The translations under genes were made by a program, and so were the position numbers. From the NCBI GenBank assembly GCA_007135435.1, contig SLIW01000293.1, forward strand, positions 1 to 6,317: 6,317 bases of DNA. Direction: 5' to 3'. The DNA comes from Natronomonas sp. Its GTDB lineage: Archaea; Halobacteriota; Halobacteria; Halobacteriales; Haloarculaceae. The notes beneath the pieces are model-generated. The model did no database searches and was not told the DNA's origin. It saw nothing but the letters and a program-made list of their open reading frames with translations. This document shows, one piece after another, positions 1 to 5,581 of the stretch. Numbering within the stretch: position 1 is the first letter of the stretch; each line of letters begins with the position of its first letter.

Positions 1-150
1 CAGGAGCGCGAAGACGACGATGACGATGGCTGCAAGGTCCCACTCTCCATAGGTGTACAGGAATCCGATTGCAGCCACGATGACGAGTGCGACGACGAGA
101 AGGAACAGCCGTCGCTGACGCGGGGATTCCGTCTCGGTATCGTGACTCAT
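1..150 (-). CDS. small membrane protein, N-terminal part only (runs off the left edge)
   Basis: An open frame of 50 codons reads leftward from an ATG at 150-148 to the window edge with no stop. The protein starts with a short polar, charged segment (residues 1-14, MSHDTETESP then RQRR). A hydrophobic helix follows at about residues 15-34, then a short GEWD turn, then the beginning of a second hydrophobic segment (about 39-50). The arginine cluster just before the first helix suggests, by the positive-inside rule, a cytoplasmic N-terminus. A TATA-like box at 180-185 lies about 30 bp upstream of the ATG, which supports this start. I do not recognise the family; small two- or multi-helix proteins like this are common in haloarchaea and usually uncharacterised. 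The C-terminal part is outside the window, so total length is unknown. Confidence 0.7.
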   Translation of the reverse strand, partial: MSHDTETESPRQRRLFLLVVALVIVAAIGFLYTYGEWDLAAIVIVVFALL

Positions 151-547
151 GGGATTGGGCTAACGACGACCCGAACGGATATATACGTTCAACGTCGGTC
201 CCACGTGGTGAGAAGTGCGAGCAGATCCAGATCGACCAGCCCGACTGCTGGTCTTCACCCGCGACGAGTGCCTCGAGCGATCCCCACGGTGGACGACCGA
301 ACGAGATTCGAGCCGATCGTGCTGGTCGAGGTAGCGGACGTTTTGACTGGGCCTAAGAGGTGATCTGCAGGATCTCCACGCCGCCACCGGTTGGATTCGT
401 TATTCCATCACCGCCACGACGGCGTCGCAGTACGCCTCTTTCGGATTCGGACGACGTGGTCTAGATCCCGTGGCCGTTGTGCGGAACAGGAGCGATCTGG
501 CGGATGAGCGTGCCTCCGATTGCCACCACTCAGGACTCGACGCTGGG
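151..547. other. gene-free stretch between the membrane protein and the kinase
   Basis: About 400 bp without a coding region I can support. Open frames here on both strands encode Arg/Ser-rich, non-acidic peptides unlike the neighbouring proteins, so I read them as shadow frames of GC-rich DNA. The only structure seen is the promoter at its left end (178-195). No tRNA-like cloverleaf or clear terminator was noticed by eye. Confidence 0.5.
178..187 (-). promoter_or_regulatory. TATA-box promoter for the small membrane protein gene
   Basis: The core TATATA occupies 180-185, inside an otherwise GC-rich stretch, and sits about 30 bp before the ATG at 150. That spacing predicts a transcript start a few bases before the ATG, giving a very short leader as is usual in haloarchaea. 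An interrupted palindrome, ACGTT-C-AACGT at 185-195, overlaps the position where a BRE or repressor site would lie. Its role is inference only. Confidence 0.5.
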
Positions 548-1549
548 TCACCCCTGGAGGAACGCGACCATGTCGTCGACGTCGCCGGTCCTGGCCGATT
601 CGACGTAGTACGAGGCACAGGCGTTCCCGCACGCCAGCGCGACATCCCAATCCCACCCACACGCCAGCGCGTGGCCCAGCCCCCCGGTGAAGCGGTCACC
701 GCCTCCAGTATGCCGCTCCGGGTGCTCGATCTGGAGGGTATCGACTCGGTGTCGTCGGTCGGCCGTCACGACAGCCGCCTCCGATCTCGCATGCATTACG
801 CTGGCGGTGATCCCCGTCTCTTCTCGGATCGTTTCGAGTCGATCGACGTCGTTCTCGACCGATCCTGACAGGGGCGCAGCTGACGTCCGGATCTCCTGTC
901 GGTTTGCATTGTACACCACGTCGAAGGTGTCCTGGAGGTTGGTCAGGGCGTCGAGTAACGAATCGATCTCACCGGAGCCGCACCCGACGATGTCGCCCGG
1001 GTCGAAGACGAACGGCACTCGCGGCACGTCCAGTTCACCCAGCTGGTGGAACGCCCGTTCGAGTCCCGTGATAGAGGTCCAGTTGCAACAGCAGATGACG
1101 TCGACCGTGAACACCTCCGAGAGCTCACCGAACCGCCGTAGGTCCGCGAGCGTCCACTCGGTGACCTCCGAGTTATTAACGAACATCACGTCACGATCAC
1201 CGAAGTTGAACACGTAGACGGTCGCCGGCTCGCCCATTGACTTCGTCTCGAACGGAACGTCGTCGAACGCCGGCGCGTCGTGGTACCCATAGCAGGTGAC
1301 CGAGCCCCCGAAGGCGTGTAATTGCTTCGCGGCGTTGACCGCCTGACCGCCGGGCTCGGTCGTCACGACACGGAACCGGAACGAGGACCGATCACCGAGG
1401 ATCTCCTGGCCGAACGACTCGCGGGTCTCGAGCGGCTCGTCGGCACCTGTAACGACCGAACAGAAGTGGTCGATGCTCCCGTCGGGCATCGTCGCGACCC
1501 TCGGTGACCCGGATTCTCGGAGCGAGCGCGCGAGACGTTCGTATGGCAT
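548..1549 (-). CDS. PfkB/ribokinase-family carbohydrate or nucleoside kinase
   Basis: A probable ATP-dependent (possibly ADP-dependent) small-molecule kinase that phosphorylates a sugar or nucleoside hydroxyl in the cytoplasm. The frame opens at a GTG at 1564 (338 residues), but I prefer the ATG at 1549 (333 residues), which better fits the upstream TATA-like box. Numbered from the GTG, the family marks are as follows. GSID at 29-32 corresponds to the N-terminal substrate-binding strand. The first PfkB signature is GGQAVNAAKQLHAFG (72-86). FDPGD lies at 187-191, and the NxxE Mg-phosphate motif is N221-E224. The second signature is TGGGDRFTGGL (286-296) with the predicted catalytic base Asp290. 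Length is normal for the family. Unusual points are GGGD in place of the more common GAGD, and three consecutive cysteines at 158-160. The zinc-finger gene lies 155 bp upstream on the same strand. The substrate cannot be told from sequence; ribose, fructose, inositol or nucleoside are all possible. Confidence 0.88.
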   Translation of the reverse strand: MPYERLARSLRESGSPRVATMPDGSIDHFCSVVTGADEPLETRESFGQEILGDRSSFRFRVVTTEPGGQAVNAAKQLHAFGGSVTCYGYHDAPAFDDVPFETKSMGEPATVYVFNFGDRDVMFVNNSEVTEWTLADLRRFGELSEVFTVDVICCCNWTSITGLERAFHQLGELDVPRVPFVFDPGDIVGCGSGEIDSLLDALTNLQDTFDVVYNANRQEIRTSAAPLSGSVENDVDRLETIREETGITASVMHARSEAAVVTADRRHRVDTLQIEHPERHTGGGDRFTGGLGHALACGWDWDVALACGNACASYYVESARTGDVDDMVAFLQG

Positions 1550-1579
1550 CGGACGATACGTCACCCCTCACCCGTGGAC

Positions 1580-1592
1580 GGTAAACGGTTTT
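1580..1592 (-). promoter_or_regulatory. candidate promoter for the PfkB-family kinase
   Basis: Read on the minus strand, an A-tract (GAAAAACC, about 1593-1586) runs into TTTACC (1585-1580), resembling a haloarchaeal BRE followed by a weak TATA box. It lies about 33 bp before the ATG at 1549, predicting a leader of a few bases. It would place the GTG at 1564 upstream of the predicted transcript start, which is why the ATG start is preferred. Confidence 0.35.
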
Positions 1593-1704
1593 TCATCGCC
1601 GTCGGGAGGTGGCGGCGTTCTCGTCGTAAGCAGCAAGCAGATATCGAAGCCTCACAGCCAGTTGAGCGTTGTATCCGGGACTGCGAGGTGCTCATCTTCC
1701 AGAC

Positions 1705-1863
1705 CTACGCTTCCGGGCGACGATCGAGAATGGCGGCCGCGCAATCCGTGCATAATCCCCTATCCTTCACGTAATGGTCCGTACAGACGAGTGCACCACA
1801 TCGGGAACACTGGTGGTTGGCGGTCGCCGATTCACAGATCTGACAGAGACCCTCGACGCTCAT
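1705..1863 (-). CDS. HIT-type zinc-finger microprotein, 52 residues
   Basis: A complete short gene from ATG (1863-1861) to TAG (1707-1705). Eight possible zinc ligands are spaced C7-x2-C10, C19-x2-C22, C27-x2-H30 and C38-x2-C41, making up most of the protein. The order and the short span match the HIT-type or similar cross-brace zinc finger, in which two interleaved sites bind two Zn ions. Such proteins are cytoplasmic and generally mediate protein-protein or nucleic-acid contacts rather than catalysis; the partner here is unknown. No other start exists, because an in-frame stop lies about 27 bases upstream of the ATG. It sits 155 bp upstream of the kinase on the same strand, but the kinase seems to have its own promoter. 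Opposite-strand frames covering this region are Arg/Thr-rich and look like shadows. The regular cysteine pattern makes this a real gene; the family assignment is somewhat less certain. Confidence 0.82.
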   Translation of the reverse strand: MSVEGLCQICESATANHQCSRCGALVCTDHYVKDRGLCTDCAAAILDRRPEA

Positions 1864-1881
1864 AGCGTGACATCTAGCGAA

Positions 1882-1919
1882 GGTCGGACATCAGCCCTGC
1901 GAAGGCTGGACGTCAGACC
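1882..1919 (-). repeat. imperfect inverted repeat (hairpin) just upstream of the zinc-finger gene
   Basis: GGTCGGACATCAGCC (1882-1896) and GGCTGGACGTCAGACC (1904-1919) are inverted copies around a 7-base loop. They form about 13 pairs with one mismatch and one bulge. On the minus-strand RNA one further position becomes a U-G pair, so the structure is better in the sense of the zinc-finger gene. It ends 19 bases before that gene's ATG. It could be a structured leader, a protein-binding dyad, or a terminator for something upstream; no U-tract follows. Confidence 0.4.
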
Positions 1920-2110
1920 TACGCGGACTCGTGAAATCGTCCTCCGGCGAGTAGAGAGCTGGCTGGTCGCCTCCGGGACGGGCCGGAGATATCGCGGGAT
2001 CGGACAGCTCGAATGCGAGAACCCACATGCGCCCGGACAGGAGAACTCTGGCCGGCGCACGAAGCGGCCCGACCTGACAGGCTGGAGGTGACCGCTCGTT
2101 TCCGGCACGG

Positions 2111-2124
2111 ACGCACCGGTGCGT
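2111..2124. repeat. 14-bp perfect palindrome
   Basis: ACGCACCGGTGCGT reads identically on both strands. It lies in the spacer downstream of the DUF1684 gene, about 115 bp past its stop. Possible roles are a dimeric regulator site or an RNA hairpin; neither is shown by the sequence. Confidence 0.5.
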
Positions 2125-2201
2125 TGATCGAGACGTCACCCACCTTCACCCCTTCCCCAAGTACACGACCAGGTGGGTAGCGGATTAATCCTGCAGCGAT
2201 C

Positions 2202-2215
2202 CCGGACGCGTCCGG
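2202..2215. repeat. 14-bp perfect palindrome after the DUF1684 gene
   Basis: CCGGACGCGTCCGG is perfectly self-complementary and begins 23 bases past the DUF1684 stop codon in the direction of transcription. On RNA it would fold as a small GC-rich stem. A second palindrome, GGATTAATCC (2182-2191), follows 10 bases further. Position after a stop codon suggests a 3'-end structure, but there is no U-tract, so a terminator call is weak. Confidence 0.45.
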
Positions 2216-2238
2216 AGGCCGACCGTCCAAACGGCGTG

Positions 2239-2778
2239 CTAGTCGTACGCCTTCTCGCCGGCCTCGATGGCCACGTCGAGCCAGTTCTCCGTCGGCGGGA
2301 GCGGGCATTCGTAGTGGTCGGAGTACGCGCAGGTGGGGTTGTAGGCCTGGTTGAAATCGAGGATCCACGTCTCATCCCCCGTTCGATGCGACTCGGCCTC
2401 GAGGTCGAGATACCGACCGGCCCCGTAGGTCTCCTCGCCACTGGTCGCGTCCCGAAACGGCACCCACAATCGATCGTCGTCTGGATCATGCTTGTACGCC
2501 TGGAGCGTGACGGTCTCGCCGTCGATCTCGAATCGGAACGCTCCCCATCGATGGTAGTCCTGCTCGCCTCCGGTGCTCGTCCCGACCGTCACCGTCGCCT
2601 TCTCCTCGTGCTCGTGCAGCGGCAGTTCGAACCGGTATTTCTCTGTCGGGGCATAGTACTCCAGACCGTCGAAGGACGCCCGCTTTGCAGGTGGGATCGG
2701 TGAATGGGGGTTGGTCCGGAGGTACTCGTCCTTCGCCTCGCGCTGCTCTCGAATAGCGGTCTCCCAGGTTGCCACCAT
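2239..2778 (-). CDS. DUF1684 family protein, 179 residues
   Basis: A member of the uncharacterised DUF1684 family, soluble and without a signal peptide or membrane segment. Diagnostic marks are the N-terminal helix with W5 and REAKDEY (13-19), and a beta-rich middle with WGAFRFEIDG (78-87) and YKHD (95-98). After these come the conserved C-terminal block DFNQAYNPTCAY (141-152) and YECPLPPTENWLDVAIEAGEK (157-176 and adjoining). Two cysteines (C150, C158) sit inside this conserved block. Length is near normal for compact archaeal members. The biochemical role of the family is unknown to me. The start at 2778 is the only ATG in the N-terminal part and leaves the usual short N-terminus before the tryptophan. 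A weak AT-containing stretch at 2801-2808 lies about 26 bp upstream and could serve as a leaderless promoter. The gene is divergent from the flavoprotein gene, with only 99 bp between the starts. Confidence 0.87.
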   Translation of the reverse strand: MVATWETAIREQREAKDEYLRTNPHSPIPPAKRASFDGLEYYAPTEKYRFELPLHEHEEKATVTVGTSTGGEQDYHRWGAFRFEIDGETVTLQAYKHDPDDDRLWVPFRDATSGEETYGAGRYLDLEAESHRTGDETWILDFNQAYNPTCAYSDHYECPLPPTENWLDVAIEAGEKAYD

Positions 2779-2847
2779 GTGACGTATATGGGACCGGTCG
2801 GTTCAATCGCTTCGGCAATTCTCCGTGGCTGGGAATGGGCTGACGAC

Positions 2848-2853
2848 TCTTAG
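2848..2853 (+). promoter_or_regulatory. weak TATA-like box for the flavoprotein-PLP enzyme operon
   Basis: TCTTAG at 2848-2853 is centred about 27 bp before the ATG at 2878, the spacing expected for a leaderless haloarchaeal transcript. No ribosome-binding sequence is seen immediately before the ATG, which agrees with a leaderless start. The box is a poor match to the archaeal consensus, so expression may be low or need an activator. Confidence 0.35.
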
Positions 2854-2877
2854 CGGTTCGATCACGTACACCGTTGT

Positions 2878-4233
2878 ATGGGAGAGACGTTCGTCGTCGT
2901 CGGCGGGGACGCCGCGGGAATGAGCGCCGCCAGCAAGGCCAGACGCGAGGACCCGGATCTCGAGATCGTCGTCTTCGAGAAGGGCGAGTGGGTGTCGTAT
3001 GCGGCGTGCGGGATGCCCTACTACGTGAAGGGCGAGGTCGAGTCACTGGACGATCTCGTCCAGGTCACCCCCGAGGCGTTCCGGACGGAGCGGGACATCG
3101 ATCTCCGGACGGATCACGAGGTCGTCGGCATCGATCCCGAGGCACGGACGGTGACGGTCTCGACGGACGACCTCCTCTTCGAGCAGGCGTACGATAAGTT
3201 GCTCGTGGCGACGGGAGCTCGCGCCATCGAACCACCGTTCGCCGGCATGGACCTCGAGGGAGTCTTCACCGTCCACGACATGGACGAGGCCGGGGCGATC
3301 GAAGCGTACGTGAGCGAGGCCAACCCCGAGACGGCGGCGATCGTCGGTGGCGGGTACGTGGGGATCGAGATGGCCGAGGCACTCGCCGGCCGTGGACTGG
3401 ACGTCAAATTGTTCGAGATGCTCCCCCACGTCCTCCAGCCGTTCGGGGAATCGGTCGCGACGGTGGTCGAAGCCCACCTCCAGGAGCAAGGCGTCGACCT
3501 CCACCTGGACACGCCGGTGGAGGGATTCGGTGGCGAGGGGACGGTCACGTCCGTCGACCTCGAGTCGGAGTCGGTGCCGGTGGATATCGTCATCGTCGGC
3601 GTCGGGGTCGAACCGAACGTCGAACTCGCCGCGGACGCCGGCATCCAGATCGGCGAGACGGGCGCGATCGCCACCGACGAGTTCGGCCGCACGAACTACG
3701 AGACCGTCTTCGCCGCTGGGGACTGTGCCGAGGCGACGAACGTCGTCACCGGCGAGGCGGATCACGTCCCGCTCGCGCTGACCGCGAACCGTGCGGGACG
3801 GGCGATCGGCCAGACGGTCACGGGAACGCCGACCGAGGTGGGTGGGATCGCCGGCACGGCGATCGTCAAAGCGTTCGATCTGGGCGCGGCACGGACGGGT
3901 CTCATCGACGAGACGCGAGCCCGTGACGCAGGTTTCGACCCGATCTCCGTCGAGATCACGGAATCGACGCGCGCCCACTACTACCCCGGGGCCGAAGAGC
4001 TGACGGTCACGCTCGTCGCCGACCGCGAATCGGGGCGCGTCCTCGGCGGGAGCGTCGTCGGACGCGAAGGGGCGAAACGGATCGACACGGTGGCGACGGC
4101 ACTCCACTCGGGCCTGACCGTGACGGAGGTGGAGGGCCTCGATCTGGCGTACGCGCCCCCGTTCAGTCCCGTCTGGGATCCGATCCTCACCGCCGCGAGG
4201 GTCCTCGCCGGCAAGTTCGAGGACCCGGCGTGA
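2878..4233 (+). CDS. CoA-disulfide reductase / NADH oxidase-type FAD flavoprotein
   Basis: A 451-residue member of the single-cysteine pyridine nucleotide-disulfide oxidoreductases (CoA-disulfide reductase, NAD(P)H oxidase, NAD(P)H-sulfur oxidoreductase). Such enzymes pass electrons from NAD(P)H via FAD to a mixed-disulfide or sulfenate at one active cysteine, in the cytoplasm. Visible parts: N-terminal FAD fold VVVGGDAAG (6-14) and active-site Cys44 in SYAACGMPYYV (40-50). The NAD(P) fold has GGGYVG (157-162) with Glu180 at the end of its second strand, which favours NADH over NADPH. The second FAD motif is FAAGDCAE (278-285). A C-terminal dimerisation domain carries HYYPGA (367-372) and AYAPPFSPVWDP (424-435), whose tyrosines probably match those of S. 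aureus CoA-disulfide reductase. The histidine typical of water-forming NADH oxidases near residue 10 is absent, favouring a disulfide or sulfur substrate. No rhodanese domain is fused. Its stop overlaps the start of the next gene, so the pair is probably co-translated. In haloarchaea the physiological disulfide could be CoA, gamma-glutamylcysteine or polysulfide; the sequence does not decide. Confidence 0.9.
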   Translation: MGETFVVVGGDAAGMSAASKARREDPDLEIVVFEKGEWVSYAACGMPYYVKGEVESLDDLVQVTPEAFRTERDIDLRTDHEVVGIDPEARTVTVSTDDLLFEQAYDKLLVATGARAIEPPFAGMDLEGVFTVHDMDEAGAIEAYVSEANPETAAIVGGGYVGIEMAEALAGRGLDVKLFEMLPHVLQPFGESVATVVEAHLQEQGVDLHLDTPVEGFGGEGTVTSVDLESESVPVDIVIVGVGVEPNVELAADAGIQIGETGAIATDEFGRTNYETVFAAGDCAEATNVVTGEADHVPLALTANRAGRAIGQTVTGTPTEVGGIAGTAIVKAFDLGAARTGLIDETRARDAGFDPISVEITESTRAHYYPGAEELTVTLVADRESGRVLGGSVVGREGAKRIDTVATALHSGLTVTEVEGLDLAYAPPFSPVWDPILTAARVLAGKFEDPA

Positions 4234-5348
4234 CGCCTGCAGATCTCCGCGCCGACATCCCCGCCCTGGACGATGCCGTCTACCTCAATACCGGGGCGAG
4301 TGGTCCGAGCCCACGCCGGGTCGTCTCGGCCGCGGAGACGTTCCTCGAACACCACGAGTTCGAGGCGCCAGCCGCCGAAGGCATGTACACGGCCGCGTTC
4401 GACACTCTGGACGACGTTCAGGCGACCGTCGGTGCGTTCCTCGGCGCCGATCCCTCCGAAATCGCCCTGACACAGAGCACGACGGACGGGATCAACCGCA
4501 TCGCCTGTGCGCTCGAATGGGAGCCGGGCGACGTCGTCGTTCGGACGGACCTCGAGCATCCGGCCGGGATCCTCCCCTGGCAACGACTCGAGCGAACGCG
4601 TGGGATCGACGTTCGGGTCGTCCCGAGCGACGAGGGACGGCTGGACATCGAGGCCTATCGAGCGGCGGTCGAGGGGGCCAAGCTCGTCTGCGTCAGTTCG
4701 ATCACGTGGAACTTCGGAACGCGGATGCCGATCGAGACGCTGATCGACGTCGCCCACGACGCCGGAGCGCTCGTGCTGGTCGACGCCGTCCAGAGCCCGG
4801 GCCAGACGTCGATCGACGTGCACGAGTGGGGCGCAGACGTCGTCGCCGCCGCGGGTCACAAGTGGCTGCTCGGGAACTGGGGTGCCGGCTTCCTGTACGT
4901 CTCCGACGAGGTGATCGAGACGCTCAATCCGCGGATCATCGGGTACCGGAGCGTCGTCGACCCGACCGAAGAGACCTACGAGTTCGAACCAGGGGCGCGG
5001 CGATTCGAGATCGGGACGGTGAATCCAGCCCCGTACGTCGCGCTGCAGACCGCCATCGAGACGCTCGAAGAGATCGGTCTCGACGCGATAGAATCCCGGA
5101 TCCAGCGACTCGCGACTCATCTCGCCGACGGTGTCCCGGACGATCGGCTTCTGAGCCCGTCGGATCCCGAGTCCGGTCTCGTCACCATCGACGTCGACGA
5201 CCCTGCGACGACGGTGGACCGTCTCAAAGCGGCCGGCATCGTCGTCAGGTCGCTCCCGGATCCCGACGCGATCAGGGCGTCCGTCCACGTCTTCAACACC
5301 GAAGATGACATCGAGACACTCCTCGCGGCGCTCGAAGACGACCGTTGA
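4230..5348 (+). CDS. class V PLP-dependent enzyme, cysteine desulfurase-like but lacking the catalytic Cys
   Basis: A 372-residue fold-type I PLP enzyme of the class V aminotransferase group (SufS/CsdB, isopenicillin N epimerase-like, C-S lyases). Visible marks: YLNTGASGPSP (18-28), the cofactor-phosphate region TQSTTDGINR (81-90), and VDAVQSPGQ (184-192) with Asp185 expected to hold the PLP nitrogen. AAGHKWL (207-213) contains the Schiff-base Lys211. The C-terminal IRASVHVFNTEDDIE (348-362) carries Arg349, expected to bind the substrate carboxylate. The only cysteines are C93 and C154. The region just before Arg349 (about 336-348), where SufS-type enzymes carry the persulfide-forming cysteine loop, has none, so a classic sulfur-transferring desulfurase is unlikely. 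Lyase, racemase/epimerase or transaminase action is possible. The GTG start at 4230-4232 overlaps the TGA of the flavoprotein gene (4231-4233); the next methionine is residue 52, inside the fold, so GTG is the start. The overlap implies translational coupling and shared function. Confidence 0.88.
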   Translation: MTPADLRADIPALDDAVYLNTGASGPSPRRVVSAAETFLEHHEFEAPAAEGMYTAAFDTLDDVQATVGAFLGADPSEIALTQSTTDGINRIACALEWEPGDVVVRTDLEHPAGILPWQRLERTRGIDVRVVPSDEGRLDIEAYRAAVEGAKLVCVSSITWNFGTRMPIETLIDVAHDAGALVLVDAVQSPGQTSIDVHEWGADVVAAAGHKWLLGNWGAGFLYVSDEVIETLNPRIIGYRSVVDPTEETYEFEPGARRFEIGTVNPAPYVALQTAIETLEEIGLDAIESRIQRLATHLADGVPDDRLLSPSDPESGLVTIDVDDPATTVDRLKAAGIVVRSLPDPDAIRASVHVFNTEDDIETLLAALEDDR

Positions 5349-5380
5349 GTCACGATCCCTCGTCATCCCGGGGTGGCCGG

Positions 5381-5440
5381 TGTTCACTCGTCGTCTCTCG
5401 TCGTCTCACGTCGTCACTCGTTGTCTCTCGTCGTCGATCG
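5381..5440. repeat. 10-bp tandem repeat, about six degenerate copies
   Basis: Six successive 10-bp blocks from 5381 follow the consensus TCGTCWCTCG. The block at 5391-5400 (TCGTCTCTCG) recurs with one change at 5401-5410, 5411-5420 and 5421-5430 (differences TCTCACG, TCACTCG and TTGTC respectively, one or two bases each). The outer blocks at 5381 and 5431 are more diverged. The array starts 33 bp past the stop of the PLP enzyme, in the spacer between convergent genes. The period is close to one helical turn. It may be a slippage product, a protein-binding array, or a transcript-end element. Confidence 0.6.
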
Positions 5441-5581
5441 GGATTCGCGATCGCTGGTCGAGGTCGTGCCCACTGAGATGGTCGATCGCAACCATCGTCA
5501 CCATCTTCAGCGGTATCGGTCGGAAGACGGTCGGGACTATCGCGCTGGAACGGTCGCGAGGGAAAAGGACGGACTGCCCGA

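Larger units (their letters stand above)
1864..2238. other. 375-bp stretch without a confident gene, rich in palindromes
   Basis: No coding region here is convincing. The best minus-strand candidate is a 45-codon frame from an ATG at 2028 to a TGA at 1893-1891, beginning MWVLAFELSD. Its composition is moderately acidic, but third-position GC is lower than in the neighbours and no motif is visible. What the stretch does hold is an imperfect hairpin (1882-1919) and perfect palindromes at 2111-2124, 2182-2191 and 2202-2215, so it may be a regulatory or transcript-end region. Confidence 0.4.

Noticed and set aside
396..406. An 11-base word TTCGTTATTCC here recurs at 6243-6253, suggesting a shared site.
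   Set aside because: A few 11-base matches are expected by chance in a window of this size, and there is no common position relative to genes.
1891..2028. Minus-strand 45-codon frame beginning MWVLAFELSD as a possible small gene.
   Set aside because: Composition is partly haloarchaeal, but third-position GC is lower than in neighbours, no motif or promoter is visible, and its end overlaps the hairpin.
1473..2091. Plus-strand frames of 130 and 105 codons over the zinc-finger region.
   Set aside because: They are antisense to the zinc-finger gene, have non-acidic composition, and show no motif; the minus-strand cysteine pattern explains the region better.
2874..5387. Long open frames opposite and out of phase with the flavoprotein and PLP enzyme genes (for example minus-strand 3043-4107 and 3981-5387, plus-strand 4517-5308).
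   Set aside because: They encode Arg/Asp-rich sequences without motifs, lie over genes with clear family signatures, and are typical shadow frames in high-GC haloarchaeal DNA.
5560..5581. Short T-run on the minus strand (about 5563-5566) just past the VKOR-family stop as a terminator.
   Set aside because: Only about four T residues without a supporting stem; too weak to call.
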